Shown: positions 20,764-30,373 of the stretch, piece by piece
Layout: each line of letters opens with the position of its first letter
Position numbering within the stretch: the first letter of the stretch is position 1
NCBI GenBank assembly: GCA_903837525.1
Contig: CAILUU010000005.1
Coordinates: forward strand, 27,648 to 91,647
Origin: an uncultured Bacteroidota bacterium
Lineage (GTDB): Bacteria > Bacteroidota > Bacteroidia > Chitinophagales > Chitinophagaceae
Length of the DNA stretch: 64,000 nucleotides
Direction of reading: 5' to 3'
The notes under the pieces: generated by a model
What the model saw: the letters and a program-made list of their open reading frames with translations, nothing else
Database searches by the model: none
What the model was told of the DNA's origin: nothing
Program-made: the position numbers and the translations under genes

Positions 20764-21969
20764 TTGCAACTATCTATCATCATAGTAAATTATAATGTAA
20801 AATACTTTTTAGAACAATGTTTACAATCGGTTTTGCTAGCTACTAAAAATTGCACAGCAGAAATTTTTGTTGTTGATAATAATTCCACTGATGGTAGCAA
20901 GCAATTTTTAGAGCCTCTTTTTAAAGAAGTACATTTTATATGGTTACCTAAAAATATTGGCTTTGCTAAAGCAAATAATATTGCCTTAACAAAAACAAGT
21001 GGAGACTATATTCTTTTTTTAAACCCCGATACCATTGTTGCTGAAGATAGTTTTGAAAAAACAATTGCTTTTTTACAAAACAATACCGCTATTGGCGCAT
21101 TAGGTGTAAAAATGATTGACGGAAGTGGACAGTTTTTAAAAGAAAGTAAAAGAGCTTTTCCATCGCCAAGTATATCGTTATTCAAAATTTTAGGCTTAGC
21201 CAATCTTTTTCCTAAGTCAAAATTATTTGCAAAATATCATATGGGGCATTTATCCGTAAATGAAAATAATGAAGTAGATGTTTTAGCGGGGGCCTTTATG
21301 CTTGTGCCAAAAGTAGTATTAAATGTTGTTGGTAGCTTTGATGAAGCTTTTTTTATGTATGGAGAAGATGTTGATTTAAGTTATCGGATTCAAAAAGCAG
21401 GATATAAAAATTATTATTTTGCCAAAACTACTATTCTTCATTTTAAAGGAGAGAGTACAAAAAAAGGTAGTTTAAATTACGTAAGCTTATTTTATAAAGC
21501 AATGAATTTGTTTGTACACAAGCATTATAAAAGCGGCAATGCTGCAGTATTTACTTTTCTAATTAATATTGGCATTTGGTTTAGGGCTTCCTTAGCAACG
21601 CTTACAAGTGTTTTTAAAGTTGATAAAAAAACATTTATTAAAGACAAAGATAATTTTATTATTTCCGACGAAGTAAATTATACCAAAGTAGTAGAAATAT
21701 TAAGTGTACATAACGAAAGTGTTATGGATAGAGTAAATATTTTTAACAACGATAAAAAAAATACCATAAACGATATTAGTACAATTCAATCCTACTTAAA
21801 AAGAGATACAGCAGTTGTTTTTTGTCAAAATCATTTATCGGTTTCAAAAATTATTCAATTGGTACAGCAGTTCCCTGTAGGTATTGTTAAACGATTTCAT
21901 TTAGCAAATACAAAAAGTATTGTAAGCAGCCATAGTAAAGATGGTAGAGGAGATAGCATTGGATTATAA
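20764..21969 (+). CDS. Glycosyltransferase family 2 with C-terminal extension
   Basis: SIIIVNYNVKYFLEQCLQSV, VDNNSTDGS, FFMYGEDVDLSYRI; TTG start. Confidence 0.9.
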   Translation: MQLSIIIVNYNVKYFLEQCLQSVLLATKNCTAEIFVVDNNSTDGSKQFLEPLFKEVHFIWLPKNIGFAKANNIALTKTSGDYILFLNPDTIVAEDSFEKTIAFLQNNTAIGALGVKMIDGSGQFLKESKRAFPSPSISLFKILGLANLFPKSKLFAKYHMGHLSVNENNEVDVLAGAFMLVPKVVLNVVGSFDEAFFMYGEDVDLSYRIQKAGYKNYYFAKTTILHFKGESTKKGSLNYVSLFYKAMNLFVHKHYKSGNAAVFTFLINIGIWFRASLATLTSVFKVDKKTFIKDKDNFIISDEVNYTKVVEILSVHNESVMDRVNIFNNDKKNTINDISTIQSYLKRDTAVVFCQNHLSVSKIIQLVQQFPVGIVKRFHLANTKSIVSSHSKDGRGDSIGL

Positions 21970-22983
21970 AATCTTTTGCAAATTAAATTCATGTTGATTT
22001 ATAAAAATAAAGTGCTCTTTTTTCTCCAATAATTTTGCCAAATATTCTTGCTCGGTTTGGCCGGGAGTTGGCACAAGTACTGCTTTTTTTTCTAGTACTT
22101 CTAAATCCATAATGGTGCTATAGCCGCTTCTACTAATAATTAAGGAAGATTGTAGCATTACCCTATTTAATTCGTCCGTTGCCAAAAAGTTACAGATTAC
22201 TACGTTTGGTTGTGAGCAATTAAGTATAGACTTATGTTGAGGCAACCCTCTAACCAAAATAATATTTTTAGTGGTATTTTTTAGTTGAGCTAAAATAATA
22301 TTTTCAAAAATAGTTCGTTGTGGCTCTGGACCGCTTAAAATAATAGCTGCGTCATAAATAACAGGCATTTCTTTACGGATAAATCTAGTTAGTGGGTTTA
22401 TATACTTTACCGGAATTGTTGGTTCTATTTTTGGATGAGATAAATCACCTGCTAAATTATTTTCCCCTTCATAATCGGGTACCCAACATTCGGTAAATTT
22501 ATTTATAAACTTGTAGTGTAATTTTTGTAAGTGCCTTTCTATAAAACTAAAATTAGCCTTTATGGTAAGTTGGTGGGTAAGGTAAATTGATTTTATTTGT
22601 TTGGAATATAGTCCTGGTCTGTTATCCGAAATAATTAATTCAATATTGTATTGCTCAATTATTTGCTGCAACCATTTCTTTTCCTTTTTTATACAACGGG
22701 CAATTTTGGGCAATTGAGTAATTAATTTTATCCATAGGCCTACTTTAGTTTTACTATAGGTGATATTATACCCATCAATAGGTAAAAAAGTTAGTTGAGG
22801 AAATTCATTTTTAAGCAATGCCTCGGTAAACTTGCTTGCAGCAATTAACACAGTATAATTTAACTTAATGAGCTCTTCAATAATAGGAATACAACGGGTA
22901 GCATGGCCTAGTCCCCAATCTAGCGGAGCTACTAAAACACAGCTTTTGTTGCCTTTTATGTTAAAATTTTTTGGTAATTTCAA
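21964..22983 (-). CDS. GT28/MurG-like glycosyltransferase
   Basis: DWGLGHATRCIPIIEEL, IISRSGYSTIMDL, LVPTPGQTEQEYLA. Confidence 0.85.
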   Translation of the reverse strand: MKLPKNFNIKGNKSCVLVAPLDWGLGHATRCIPIIEELIKLNYTVLIAASKFTEALLKNEFPQLTFLPIDGYNITYSKTKVGLWIKLITQLPKIARCIKKEKKWLQQIIEQYNIELIISDNRPGLYSKQIKSIYLTHQLTIKANFSFIERHLQKLHYKFINKFTECWVPDYEGENNLAGDLSHPKIEPTIPVKYINPLTRFIRKEMPVIYDAAIILSGPEPQRTIFENIILAQLKNTTKNIILVRGLPQHKSILNCSQPNVVICNFLATDELNRVMLQSSLIISRSGYSTIMDLEVLEKKAVLVPTPGQTEQEYLAKLLEKKEHFIFINQHEFNLQKIL

Positions 22984-23036
22984 AACAATACAATAATTGT
23001 GTGTGAAAATAGTTTAATTTAGTAATTGAAAGAATT

Positions 23037-23162
23037 ATGAAGCAATTAATTAAACTAACCTTAGTTCTAACTTTTATTATTAGCATTACAGCAATTGGCT
23101 GTTCGTCATCTAAAAAAAGCCAATGTGGTTGCCCTAATAAGCAAGGTATGGTAGGGTACTAA
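23037..23162 (+). CDS. Small predicted lipoprotein, 41 aa (absent from ORF track)
   Basis: ATG-TAA ORF MKQLIKLTLVLTFIISITAIGCSSSKKSQCGCPNKQGMVGY with signal peptide and lipobox. Confidence 0.75.
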   Translation: MKQLIKLTLVLTFIISITAIGCSSSKKSQCGCPNKQGMVGY

Positions 23163-23174
23163 TTTACTACGTGT

Positions 23175-23426
23175 ATGAACCGACAATCTAACAGAGATTT
23201 ATTGGTTTTATTTAATCAAACAATAATGTCGTCACAAGCTATTGAGCAAGAGGTGGAATTATTGAATACCCTTTTGGGTAACGTGGAGCGACTTGAAAAC
23301 TTAGTTGCTGCACACGAATTAATAAATATAAACAAATATCGTGTTATTAATAAGTCGTTAACATTGCGTACTTATTTTAGAGAGCGAAAAGATAAGCCCT
23401 TTGTATTTTTAAGTTGTAAAAATTAG
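23175..23426 (+). CDS. Hypothetical 83-aa protein
   Basis: ORF 12 nt after the small lipoprotein, not antisense to a known gene. Confidence 0.65.
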   Translation: MNRQSNRDLLVLFNQTIMSSQAIEQEVELLNTLLGNVERLENLVAAHELININKYRVINKSLTLRTYFRERKDKPFVFLSCKN

Positions 23427-23432
23427 TTTAGG

Positions 23433-24698
23433 TTATTTCAGTTTTTCCAACGCACTTTTCAACATTCCTAACATTTCGTCTATTTCTTCTTTTTTGCAAG
23501 TGCCCACACTAAGCCTATACCAGTTACTACTTCGGCTAGCGCCAAAAGCGTAGAAAGGCACAATCGCTATTTTAGCCTCGTTTAAAATGTAACTCGTAAC
23601 ATCACTTTGGGCTTCTAACACAGTGCCATTGGGCATTTTTTTACCCACCATATTTATTTGTATGGTTAAATAAATTGCGGCTTGTGGAGTTATGGCATCC
23701 ACATCAAACCCTTGTACTTTTAATTGTTGAAAACCTACATAAATTCGTTGTAAACGCTCTTCAATTTCGGCTTTAAATGTAGTAAAGTAGTTATCTATAT
23801 GTTCCGTTTGTACAAGGTAGTTTGCTGTTGCTTTTTGCTCTGCCATTGGGGCCCAAGCGCCTACATGGCTGTTAATTGCTTTCATCTTATTAATAACATT
23901 AGCAGGGCCCATTGCCCAACCCACTCGTACCCCTGTAGCGGCAAATGCTTTGCTTATACCATCAATAAAAATGGTGTACTCCTTCATTTTAGGATTAATG
24001 CTTACAGGATTGTAATGCTCGGTATCGCCAAAAGTAAGTGCCCAATAAATTTGGTCAAACATTACATACAGCTTCTTTTCATAATCGCCTCTGCCTTCAT
24101 TTTCGGTAATAACTAAATTGCAAATAGCGGTTAACTCTTCTTTTGAAAAGGTTGTACCAGTTGGGTTTAACGGACTGCACAAGGCTAGTAAAGATGCACC
24201 TTTTATATGTTCGGCAATTTCAATAGCAGTGGGCATAAAGTTATTTTCAAACTTACTTTCTATAACAACATGCGCTGCCTCGGTAAAATGTACATAGTGA
24301 TTATTATTCCAACTAGGTACTGCATAAATAATTTTATCTCCTTTATCTACTACGGCTCTAAATACACTATAAATTAATGGACGACCACCTGCAGCAATTA
24401 AAATTTCGTTGGTGTCATAATGTATATGCTCTCTATCTAAAATAAAACTAGAAACGGCCTGGCGTAATTCTAAACTTCCTTCTGCTGGCGGATAGGTAGT
24501 AAAACCTTCTTTAAAAGATTGTATTATTTCGTTTTCAAAAACCTGTGGTATTCGAAAAATTGAAGAATCAAAATCGCCAATTGTAAAATTATAAATTTTA
24601 TTCCCTTGCTTAATTTTTTCTTTAATTTCTGCCCCTAATTTTACAATTTCACTACCAATTAAGGTTTCGGCTAATTGGCTTAATTTACTTGAACTCAT
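23433..24698 (-). CDS. PLP-dependent aminotransferase class I/II
   Basis: LCSPLNPTGTTFSKEEL, IDGISKAFAATGVRVGWAMG, Arg-containing C-terminus. Confidence 0.93.
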   Translation of the reverse strand: MSSSKLSQLAETLIGSEIVKLGAEIKEKIKQGNKIYNFTIGDFDSSIFRIPQVFENEIIQSFKEGFTTYPPAEGSLELRQAVSSFILDREHIHYDTNEILIAAGGRPLIYSVFRAVVDKGDKIIYAVPSWNNNHYVHFTEAAHVVIESKFENNFMPTAIEIAEHIKGASLLALCSPLNPTGTTFSKEELTAICNLVITENEGRGDYEKKLYVMFDQIYWALTFGDTEHYNPVSINPKMKEYTIFIDGISKAFAATGVRVGWAMGPANVINKMKAINSHVGAWAPMAEQKATANYLVQTEHIDNYFTTFKAEIEERLQRIYVGFQQLKVQGFDVDAITPQAAIYLTIQINMVGKKMPNGTVLEAQSDVTSYILNEAKIAIVPFYAFGASRSSNWYRLSVGTCKKEEIDEMLGMLKSALEKLK

Positions 24699-24822
24699 AC
24701 GTAGTTATTAAGGGGTAAAAGTAGGTGTTTTTTTTGAGCAGTAAATGTTAGGTACAAGTACAGACTTACATCGTAAATTTTTTTACCTTACAAAACAAAT
24801 AAAATATTTTATTTATATTTTA

Positions 24823-25320
24823 TCACTTACTCCCTTCAAATTTTAGTATTACAGAATTTATACAATATCTTAATCCTGTTGGCGGCGGGCCATCTTCAAA
24901 CACATGCCCTAAATGGCCTTTACATTTACCACAAACTACTTCTGTACGTTTCATACCATGTGTATTATCTGGCAAATAAATAATACTCCCTTTTGTTATG
25001 GGTTCAAAAAAACTTGGCCACCCACAACTACTTTCAAATTTGCCATTACTTTTAAATAATGGATTACTACAAGCTATGCAGTAGTAGGCTCCTACTTCTT
25101 TATGCTCATTATATTTTCCGGTAAACGCTCTCTCCGTTCCTTTATTACGAGATATTTCATAAACCTCTTCTGGCAATATTTTTTTCCACTCTTGGTCTGT
25201 TTTGGGCAAATTAGTAGTATCTACCGCTATACTTTTTTCTTCCATACTTGTTTTATTTATAGATTTTTTTGGGCTACAAGCCACAAATAGTGTTACAAAA
25301 ATAAAAAGATATTTATACAT
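24823..25320 (-). CDS. msrB: Peptide-methionine (R)-S-oxide reductase, predicted lipoprotein
   Basis: [37 protein letters not shown]-terminal LFVACSPKK lipobox. Confidence 0.95.
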   Translation of the reverse strand: MYKYLFIFVTLFVACSPKKSINKTSMEEKSIAVDTTNLPKTDQEWKKILPEEVYEISRNKGTERAFTGKYNEHKEVGAYYCIACSNPLFKSNGKFESSCGWPSFFEPITKGSIIYLPDNTHGMKRTEVVCGKCKGHLGHVFEDGPPPTGLRYCINSVILKFEGSK

Positions 25321-25468
25321 AGTATTTAAACAATAGTTTAGATGTAAAGTTATTTACGTAATTACATAATTAAATAGTTTTTAAATATTTGGTTAAATTG
25401 TTAAACAAATTATAAAATCCAATTTGTATTTTTGCTATCTTCATAACGTAAGTAGTATATAGATATAT

Positions 25469-26050
25469 ATGTTTAATTTAATTCTTTTTGGCCCTCCTGG
25501 AAGTGGTAAAGGCACACAGAGCGAAAAGCTAATTGCAAAGTATGGGCTTAACCATTTAAGCACAGGCGATTTACTACGCAGTGAAATAGCTGCTAAAACT
25601 CCACTAGGTTTAGAGGCTAAAAATATTATGGATAAAGGGCAATTAGTGCCTGATGAAGTAGTAATTGGTATGATAAGTTCTGCATTGGATGCTAACCCAA
25701 CTGCCAAAGGTTTTTTGTTTGATGGTTTTCCTAGAACGGGTGCACAAGCACAAGCTTTAGATAATTTATTAGAACTAAAAGAAGCTAGTATAAATGTAAT
25801 GTTAGCCTTAGATGTTAGCGAAAAGGAATTAGTAAAACGTTTATTAAAACGTGGCGAAACAAGTGGTAGAAGTGATGATACCAATGAGCATGTTATTAGA
25901 GCAAGGATTACAGAGTACCACAATAAAACAGCAATTGTTGCAGAGTATTACAGGCAGTTTAATAAAGTAGTTTTGATAAAAGGTGAGGGGTCAGTTGATG
26001 ATATTTTTGCCGCTCTTAGTAAAGAAATAGATGAACGAAATAAAGAATAA
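25469..26050 (+). CDS. adk: Adenylate kinase
   Basis: LFGPPGSGKGTQSEKL, GFPRTGAQAQAL, GRSDDTNEHVIRARI. Confidence 0.96.
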   Translation: MFNLILFGPPGSGKGTQSEKLIAKYGLNHLSTGDLLRSEIAAKTPLGLEAKNIMDKGQLVPDEVVIGMISSALDANPTAKGFLFDGFPRTGAQAQALDNLLELKEASINVMLALDVSEKELVKRLLKRGETSGRSDDTNEHVIRARITEYHNKTAIVAEYYRQFNKVVLIKGEGSVDDIFAALSKEIDERNKE

Positions 26051-26060
26051 ATAACTCTAC

Positions 26061-26087
26061 ATCCTGCCTAAAAAGCAGGATTTTTTT
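26061..26087 (+). terminator. Rho-independent terminator downstream of adk
   Basis: ATCCTGC-CTAAAAA-GCAGGAT followed by TTTTTT; next ATG starts at 26088. Confidence 0.8.
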
Positions 26088-26684
26088 ATGCAAGACTTAG
26101 CCAACCAAAAAATTATTTTAGAAAATAATAGCGTACAGTTAGTACCACTCAACCTTGAGCATACAACTGAATGTATACACTACGCTTTAACCGAACCAAC
26201 TATTTGGCAGTACAGTATGGTAAACCCAGGCGGTAGTGCCTCGCCTATGGAAAGATACATTGCTTTTGCAATAAATGAAAGAATAGAAAATAAAGGCTAT
26301 CCCTTTATAGTTATAGACAAAACTACCAATCAGCTGGCTGGCTGCACTCGTTTTTACGATATTGATTTTAATAACAAAGCCGCTTCAATTGGCTATACTT
26401 GGTACGCGAAAAAATTTCAACGTACTGGCTTAAACCGCCATTGCAAGCTATTACTACTCACCCATGCTTTTGAAGTATGGAATTTAGAAAGAGTAGAATT
26501 TAGGGCCGATATTAATAATACAGCCTCTATTAATGCCATGAAAAATATTGGTTGCATTGAAGAAGGAGTTTTACGTAACCATGCCAATATAGAAAATGGT
26601 AGACGAACATCCATTATTTTAAGCATATTAAAAGATGAATGGTTTGGCGGTGTTAAAGAAAATTTAGTAAAGAAGATTTATTGA
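26088..26684 (+). CDS. GNAT N-acetyltransferase (RimJ/RimL-like)
   Basis: LAGCTRFYDID...KFQRTGLNRHCKLLLL...VEFRADINNTASINAMKNIG. Confidence 0.9.
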   Translation: MQDLANQKIILENNSVQLVPLNLEHTTECIHYALTEPTIWQYSMVNPGGSASPMERYIAFAINERIENKGYPFIVIDKTTNQLAGCTRFYDIDFNNKAASIGYTWYAKKFQRTGLNRHCKLLLLTHAFEVWNLERVEFRADINNTASINAMKNIGCIEEGVLRNHANIENGRRTSIILSILKDEWFGGVKENLVKKIY

Positions 26685-26722
26685 GCATTCCCTTTGTAGC
26701 TTTGCCAAAACGTTTTTTGCAT

Positions 26723-28792
26723 ATGAATAAATTGGGGAACTACATTACGGGTAATTGGATTAATGGTGATGGTGATGGGCAACTTTTATACAATGCTGTA
26801 ACTGGCGAACCTATTTTTAGTACCACTACAAAAGGCTTAGATTTTAAAGCCATGTTAGATTATGGCAGAACTGTTGGTAACCCTGCGTTACGCAAAATGA
26901 CTTTTCATGCAAGAGGAAATATGCTAAAAGCATTGGCCTTGCATTTACAAAAACATTTACCTACGTTTTACGAAATAAGTTATAAAACTGGTGCCACAAA
27001 AGCCGATAGCTGGGTAGATATTGAAGGAGGTATAGGTAACTTATTTGCAAACGCCTCTTTACGAAGAAAATTTCCTGACGATGTAATTTGTATTGATGGT
27101 GAAAGCCACAACCTTAGCAAGAATAATACCTTTATGGGCACACATATTTTAAGCCCTAAAGAAGGTGTGGCAGTACATATAAACGCCTTTAATTTTCCGG
27201 TATGGGGTATGTTAGAAAAAATTGCAGTTAATTTATTGGCTGGTATGCCTGCTATTGTAAAGCCTGCAAGCGTAACCAGTTATTTAACAGAAGCTGTAGT
27301 TAAAGAAATTATAGCAAGCAACATTTTACCCAAAGGTGCTTTACAATTAATTTGTGGTAGTGCTGGCGATTTGTTGAACCATGTTACCAGTCAAGACGTA
27401 GTAACGTTTACAGGTAGTGCAACAACGGGGTTATTATTAAAATCTAACAAAAACATTTTAGAAAATAATACACCCTTTACCGTAGAGGCAGATAGTTTAA
27501 ACTGTATAGTATTGGCAGATGATGTAACACCAGCTATGCCAGAGTGGGATATTTTTATAAAAGAAATTCGAAAAGAAATGACGCTTAAAGCTGGGCAACG
27601 TTGCACCGGTATTAGACGAATTTTTGTACCTCAAAACAAAATGGAAGATGTACAAATAGCCTTAGGTAAAGCATTGAGCCAAACCGTAATTGGTAATCCA
27701 TTAAATTCAACAGTAAGAATGGGTAGCCTTGCAGGCGAAATACAACGTAACGAAGTAAAGGAACAAGTACAAAAACTATTAGCATCTTCACAACTAATTT
27801 ATGGTAGTTTGGATAGTGTAGAAGTGGTAGATGCAGATGCATTGAAGGGTGCATTTATAAGCCCTCTTTTATTATTAAACCAAAACCCATTTAATAGTTT
27901 TGAGCCTCATAATATTGAAGCCTTTGGCCCAGTTAGTACATTAATGCCGTACACGACTATAGATGACGCTATTGCCTTAAGTAAGTTAGGTAAGGGTAGT
28001 TTAGTAAGTACTATTGTAACAGCCAGTGCAAAAATTGCAAGGCAGTATGTTGTAGGTGCTGCAACACATCATGGTCGAATTTTAATTTTAAATAACGAAT
28101 GTGCTAAAGAAAGTACTGGACATGGTAGTCCTTTACCCTTACTTACACATGGTGGCCCAGGCAGGGCAGGTGGCGGAGAGGAAATGGGAGGTATACGTGG
28201 TGTTAAGCATTATTTACAACGTACTGCAATACAAGGAAGCCCCACAACCCTAACAGAAGTTACACAAGTGTATCAACCTAATGCAAAAGGAAAAGATGGA
28301 GGTAAACATCCATTTAAAAAATATTTTGAAGAGCTTGAAATTGGTGAGCAGATTATTACCGAAAAAAGAATCATCACAAGCGAAGACATAGATAAATTTG
28401 CAGACCTAAGTGGCGATAAATTTTATGCCCATTTAAAAGAAACCAATTTTGACGGCACTATGTTTACCCACCAAGTGGCGCACGGCTATTTTATTATGAG
28501 TATTGCTGCTGGGTTGTTTGTAGATAGTTTTGAAAAAAACCCGGTACTCTTAAATTATGGGATAGATGAATTGCGTTTTACAAAACCTGTTTACCCTGGA
28601 GCTGAAGTTTACATTCGTTTTACTTGTAAAGAAAAATTACCCAATGATAAACGCATTATAGAAAACCCCGAAGATTTTAAAAGAGGAGATGATATTGAAA
28701 AAGGAATAGTAAAATGGCTAGTAGAATTTTTGGATGAAACCGATGAAATTACTGGTGTAGCAACAATACTGACGATGGTAGAAAAAAAATAA
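26723..28792 (+). CDS. paaZ: PaaZ-type bifunctional aldehyde dehydrogenase / enoyl-CoA hydratase
   Basis: N-terminal ALDH ([15 protein letters not shown]) plus C-terminal MaoC ([29 protein letters not shown]). Confidence 0.92.
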   Translation: MNKLGNYITGNWINGDGDGQLLYNAVTGEPIFSTTTKGLDFKAMLDYGRTVGNPALRKMTFHARGNMLKALALHLQKHLPTFYEISYKTGATKADSWVDIEGGIGNLFANASLRRKFPDDVICIDGESHNLSKNNTFMGTHILSPKEGVAVHINAFNFPVWGMLEKIAVNLLAGMPAIVKPASVTSYLTEAVVKEIIASNILPKGALQLICGSAGDLLNHVTSQDVVTFTGSATTGLLLKSNKNILENNTPFTVEADSLNCIVLADDVTPAMPEWDIFIKEIRKEMTLKAGQRCTGIRRIFVPQNKMEDVQIALGKALSQTVIGNPLNSTVRMGSLAGEIQRNEVKEQVQKLLASSQLIYGSLDSVEVVDADALKGAFISPLLLLNQNPFNSFEPHNIEAFGPVSTLMPYTTIDDAIALSKLGKGSLVSTIVTASAKIARQYVVGAATHHGRILILNNECAKESTGHGSPLPLLTHGGPGRAGGGEEMGGIRGVKHYLQRTAIQGSPTTLTEVTQVYQPNAKGKDGGKHPFKKYFEELEIGEQIITEKRIITSEDIDKFADLSGDKFYAHLKETNFDGTMFTHQVAHGYFIMSIAAGLFVDSFEKNPVLLNYGIDELRFTKPVYPGAEVYIRFTCKEKLPNDKRIIENPEDFKRGDDIEKGIVKWLVEFLDETDEITGVATILTMVEKK

Positions 28793-28865
28793 CTGATATA
28801 ACAAGAAGAGTACCTGCCTTAAGACAAATGCTTTCCTGAATTTACCTTAAACAGAACTTGTTGCT

Positions 28866-29034
28866 TTATTCTACCAGTATTTTTTGAACATCTACTTTAT
28901 TTTCACTTATTACCCTCACCATATATTGCCCGGGTGCCAATAAAGTAGCAATATATATACTAATGCTTCCCATAAAGTTTGTTGTATTGCTATACACCAC
29001 CTGCCCAATGGTATTAATAATTTCTGTTTGTAGA
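28866..29034 (-). pseudogene. Remnant of a T9SS type A C-terminal sorting domain
   Basis: Minus-strand LQTEIINTIGQVVYSNTTNFMGSISIYIATLLAPGQYMVRVISENKVDVQKILVE*, preceded by an in-frame stop (ESL*Y). Confidence 0.7.
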
Positions 29035-29189
29035 TATTACAAACTTTCTAGAGTGCATTTTTTGGTTATAAATGATATAAAAAAAATATTCAATATTCAT
29101 TATTTTTCTTTTTTTATTGGTAGAAAGATAATTTTTAAACAGCATTCCAATTACGTTAAAGCCTAAATTTGTAATCTAAATAATTTACA

Positions 29190-29948
29190 ATGGATCAAGC
29201 GTATGTAAAATCAGAAACTCATCAAGGCATTACAACAATCGAATTTTTTCATCCGCAAAGTAATAGCTTGCCAGGTAAAATTTTAGAAGAACTAGCCAAA
29301 GAAATTGACATTGCTGGTACCCATAACGAAACCAATGTTATTATTTTAAAAAGCGCTGGCGACAAAACATTTTGTAGCGGTGCAAGTTTTGATGAATTAA
29401 TGGCTATAAAAAACGAAACCGAAGGATTACAGTTTTTTAGTGGCTTTGCCCATGTAATAAACGCCATGCGTAAATGCCCTAAACTAATTATTGGGCGTAT
29501 ACAAGGTAAATGTGTTGGAGGAGGCGTGGGCCTTGCCGCTTCGGTTGATTATGCCATTGCTACTAATAAAGCCGATGTTAAATTAAGTGAGCTAGCGGTT
29601 GGTATTGGCCCTTTTGTAGTAGGCCCTGCGGTAGAGCGTAAAATTGGTACTGCCGCTTTTAGTGCACTAGCTATTGATGCTACCATGTGGCGTAATAGCG
29701 ATTGGGCAATGCTTAAAGGGTTATTTAGCGAAGTGCATGAAAGTATTGAAAATATGGATGAGGCTATTTTTAAATTATCAAACACTTTAGCCAACTCATC
29801 TCCTCAAGCAATGGCCGAAATGAAAAAAATATTTTGGAAAGATACTGCACATTGGGATGACCTTTTAATTGAAAGAGCAAAAATTAGCGGCAAATTAGTT
29901 TTAAGCGATTTTACAAAACAAGCCATCGAAAAATTTAAGAAAAAATAA
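29190..29948 (+). CDS. Enoyl-CoA hydratase/isomerase family protein
   Basis: FCSGASFDEL, GRIQGKCVGGGVGLAASVDYAIA, KLSELAVGIGP; next to paaZ. Confidence 0.9.
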   Translation: MDQAYVKSETHQGITTIEFFHPQSNSLPGKILEELAKEIDIAGTHNETNVIILKSAGDKTFCSGASFDELMAIKNETEGLQFFSGFAHVINAMRKCPKLIIGRIQGKCVGGGVGLAASVDYAIATNKADVKLSELAVGIGPFVVGPAVERKIGTAAFSALAIDATMWRNSDWAMLKGLFSEVHESIENMDEAIFKLSNTLANSSPQAMAEMKKIFWKDTAHWDDLLIERAKISGKLVLSDFTKQAIEKFKKK

Positions 29949-30014
29949 TCCTTATTCATTTTTCTCTTCAAAACCTATATGGATATAGAATTGTTATCGT
30001 ATCTTTGAAAAACT

Positions 30015-30314
30015 ATGAAAAAGTTATTTGCTTTACTTTTAATAACAGTATTTGTAAGCAGTTCGTTTGTAAAACTTTATAAAGATTTTACAAATGACTG
30101 TAGCATCTCTTTTTCATTATACGATACCGAAGATGATAATGAGGAAAAAGAAATTGAAAAAGACAACGACTTAAAGAAAGATAAAATTATTATTGATTTC
30201 TTAATTTCTTCTCCTTTGGGTTTATCAGAAACTCAAAAATTTTATATTACACATTTATATTTTCTGCCAACCCCCTACATCGCAGAAGACATAATTCCTC
30301 CAAATAAAGCATAG
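30015..30314 (+). CDS. Small secreted acidic hypothetical protein
   Basis: 99 aa, signal peptide MKKLFALLLITVFVSSSFV then DTEDDNEEKEIEKDNDLKKDK; TATCTTTG box 7 nt before ATG. Confidence 0.75.
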   Translation: MKKLFALLLITVFVSSSFVKLYKDFTNDCSISFSLYDTEDDNEEKEIEKDNDLKKDKIIIDFLISSPLGLSETQKFYITHLYFLPTPYIAEDIIPPNKA

Positions 30315-30373
30315 GCTTTACTTCTCTTTTGTGCCTTGTGCATATCTACATTATTTTATACTTTTTATTTATT

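Noticed and set aside
25441-25923. 160-aa minus-strand ORF
   Set aside because: Antisense to adk, which is unambiguous
28963-29166. 67-aa plus-strand ORF
   Set aside because: Antisense to the T9SS CTD remnant, which explains the sequence better
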